A program made the translations under genes and the position numbers. A stretch of 5,640 bases of DNA. Origin: CAYQAJ01 sp964415245 (GTDB lineage Bacteria; Planctomycetota; Planctomycetia; Pirellulales; Pirellulaceae). The stretch covers positions 1 to 5,640 of the forward strand of contig CAYQAJ010000315.1 in the NCBI GenBank assembly GCA_964415245.1, written 5' to 3'. Positions 4,962 through 5,640 of this stretch are shown one piece after another. Numbering within the stretch: position 1 is the stretch's first letter; each line of letters starts with the position of its first letter. The notes under the pieces are model-generated. The model was not told the origin of the DNA. It saw only the letters and a program-made list of their open reading frames with translations, and did not search any database.

Positions 4962-5640
4962 ATGCCTGGCACGAAATCTCTGCACAATCGGCGATCTGCT
5001 CTTACAGGTTCGCGGAGTCGCACCCGATCCAAGCGTAGCGGCGCGATCATCGTTCTGACCGCGTTCATGCTCATTGTCGTCGTGGCCATGGTGGCCTTTG
5101 CGATCGACATCGGCTACATCGCCACTTGCCGCACCGAGCTGCAGCGGGCCGTCGACGCCGGCGCGCTGGCCGGTGTGGGAGCGCTGGGCGACGGCGAACA
5201 GCAAAAGGTTCGCGGCATCGTAATCGAGTACATCCAGAAGAACCTGGTCGGTTCGCAGCAGGTGCCCGACTCGGCCATCGTGGTCGAGCTGGGCGAGTGG
5301 GACGAAACGACGAGGCAGTTCGTGGTCGGCGGAACAATGCCCAGCGCCGTGCGCGTATTCGTCGATTTGCCTGACAAGCCGCTGTTCTTCGGTCCCGCAT
5401 TGGGAACGGATACGTTCAACTTGCAGGCCGAAGCGATCGCCATGTTCCAGCCTCGCGACATCATGGTCGTGCTCGACTATTCCTCCAGCATGAACGATGA
5501 CAGCGAGCTGAAACAGGTTTCCAAGATCGGCCAGACCGCCATCGAGAACAACCTGCTGCAGATTTACAACGAGATCGGCGCGCCGAGCTACGGCAAACTG
5601 GCGTGGCCGGGCGTGCGCATCAATAGCGGAACCAACAACG
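4962..5640 (+). CDS. TadG-like von Willebrand A (MIDAS) protein, copy 2 (3' partial)
   Basis: The frame is open from ATG 4962 to the right edge: 226 complete codons with no stop. It aligns to copy 1 without a gap. Residues 31-226 are about 78% identical by hand count (153 of 196), while the first 20 residues differ almost completely. The same parts are present: a basic N-terminus, a hydrophobic segment (about 28-48, IIVLTAFMLIVVVAMVAFAI), the signature CRTELQRAVDAGALAG (56-71), the linker, and the first MIDAS loop DYSSS (Asp172, Ser174, Ser176). The beginning of the long insertion follows (SELKQVSKIGQTAIENNLLQ, 181-200) and is where the copies diverge most. The Thr and Asp of the MIDAS lie beyond the window. 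It should be a membrane-anchored, exported protein of the same class, perhaps with a different binding surface. The start is fixed by CTGGAG 8 nt upstream and by colinearity with copy 1. The leader carries the riboswitch candidate, so expression is probably tied to c-di-GMP. Confidence 0.87.
   Translation, partial: MPGTKSLHNRRSALTGSRSRTRSKRSGAIIVLTAFMLIVVVAMVAFAIDIGYIATCRTELQRAVDAGALAGVGALGDGEQQKVRGIVIEYIQKNLVGSQQVPDSAIVVELGEWDETTRQFVVGGTMPSAVRVFVDLPDKPLFFGPALGTDTFNLQAEAIAMFQPRDIMVVLDYSSSMNDDSELKQVSKIGQTAIENNLLQIYNEIGAPSYGKLAWPGVRINSGTNN

Larger units (their letters stand above)
4907..5640 (+). repeat. Tandem duplication unit, copy 2 (partner 3062-3795)
   Basis: This is the second copy of the leader-plus-gene duplication. 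The distance from the shared 12-mer to the ATG is 43 nt here and 44 nt in copy 1. Upstream of the 12-mer the copies share only short blocks, because this copy retains the full aptamer and copy 1 does not. The unit is cut by the right edge. Confidence 0.75.

Noticed and set aside
4490..5038. A + strand open frame spanning the end of copy 1, the intergenic DNA and the start of copy 2
   Set aside because: It overlaps two well-supported genes in another frame and would run through the terminator hairpin and aptamer. The composition is not protein-like.
1..5640. CRISPR arrays, tRNA or rRNA genes, insertion sequences, prophage parts
   Set aside because: I saw no regularly spaced repeats, cloverleaf-like sequences, transposase motifs or terminal inverted repeats on either strand.

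Overview
The window is GC-rich bacterial DNA holding four protein genes, all on the + strand, two of them cut by the window edges. The gene content suggests a planctomycete of the Pirellulales type. That assignment is an inference from the kind of TadG-like von Willebrand A (vWA) proteins, a small PDDEXK-like protein of a type I associate with planctomycetes, and the spacious GC-rich intergenic DNA. I could not test it by search.

Layout. (1) Positions 3-1865 hold the 3' part of a long gene joining a deoxyhypusine-synthase-like domain to a PfkB/RfaE-type sugar kinase domain in one open frame. (2) Positions 1866-2162 are intergenic, with a perfect 9-bp inverted repeat. (3) Positions 2163-2747 encode a 194-residue protein with an E...D...DxK nuclease-like signature. 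(4) Positions 2748-3117 are a long leader region with hairpins, a weak promoter candidate, a degenerate riboswitch-like element and a Shine-Dalgarno (SD) site that can be sequestered. (5) Positions 3118-4557 encode a membrane-anchored TadG-like vWA protein with a complete MIDAS metal site and a large insertion. A hairpin terminator candidate overlaps its stop codon. (6) Positions 4558-4961 are intergenic and contain what looks like an intact GEMM-I (cyclic-di-GMP-I) riboswitch aptamer. (7) Positions 4962-5640 are the first 226 codons of a second, colinear TadG-like vWA paralogue, about 78% identical to the first over residues 31-226.

The most interesting part is the right half. Two tandem surface vWA proteins have related untranslated leaders: both carry the 12-mer CGCCAGGCTGCC 43-44 nt before the ATG, and the same CTGGAG ribosome binding site 8 nt before the ATG. 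The downstream leader keeps the hallmarks of the c-di-GMP aptamer (GNRA-capped hairpin, CGCAAAGCC joining segment, second stem, closing strand). The upstream leader keeps only the 3' half, but it can form a 9-bp hairpin over its SD. My working model is a duplicated pilus or adhesin gene pair whose members have diverged in c-di-GMP control. The fused gene at the left edge is a second point worth checking. No mobile elements, tRNA or rRNA genes, or CRISPR arrays were seen.
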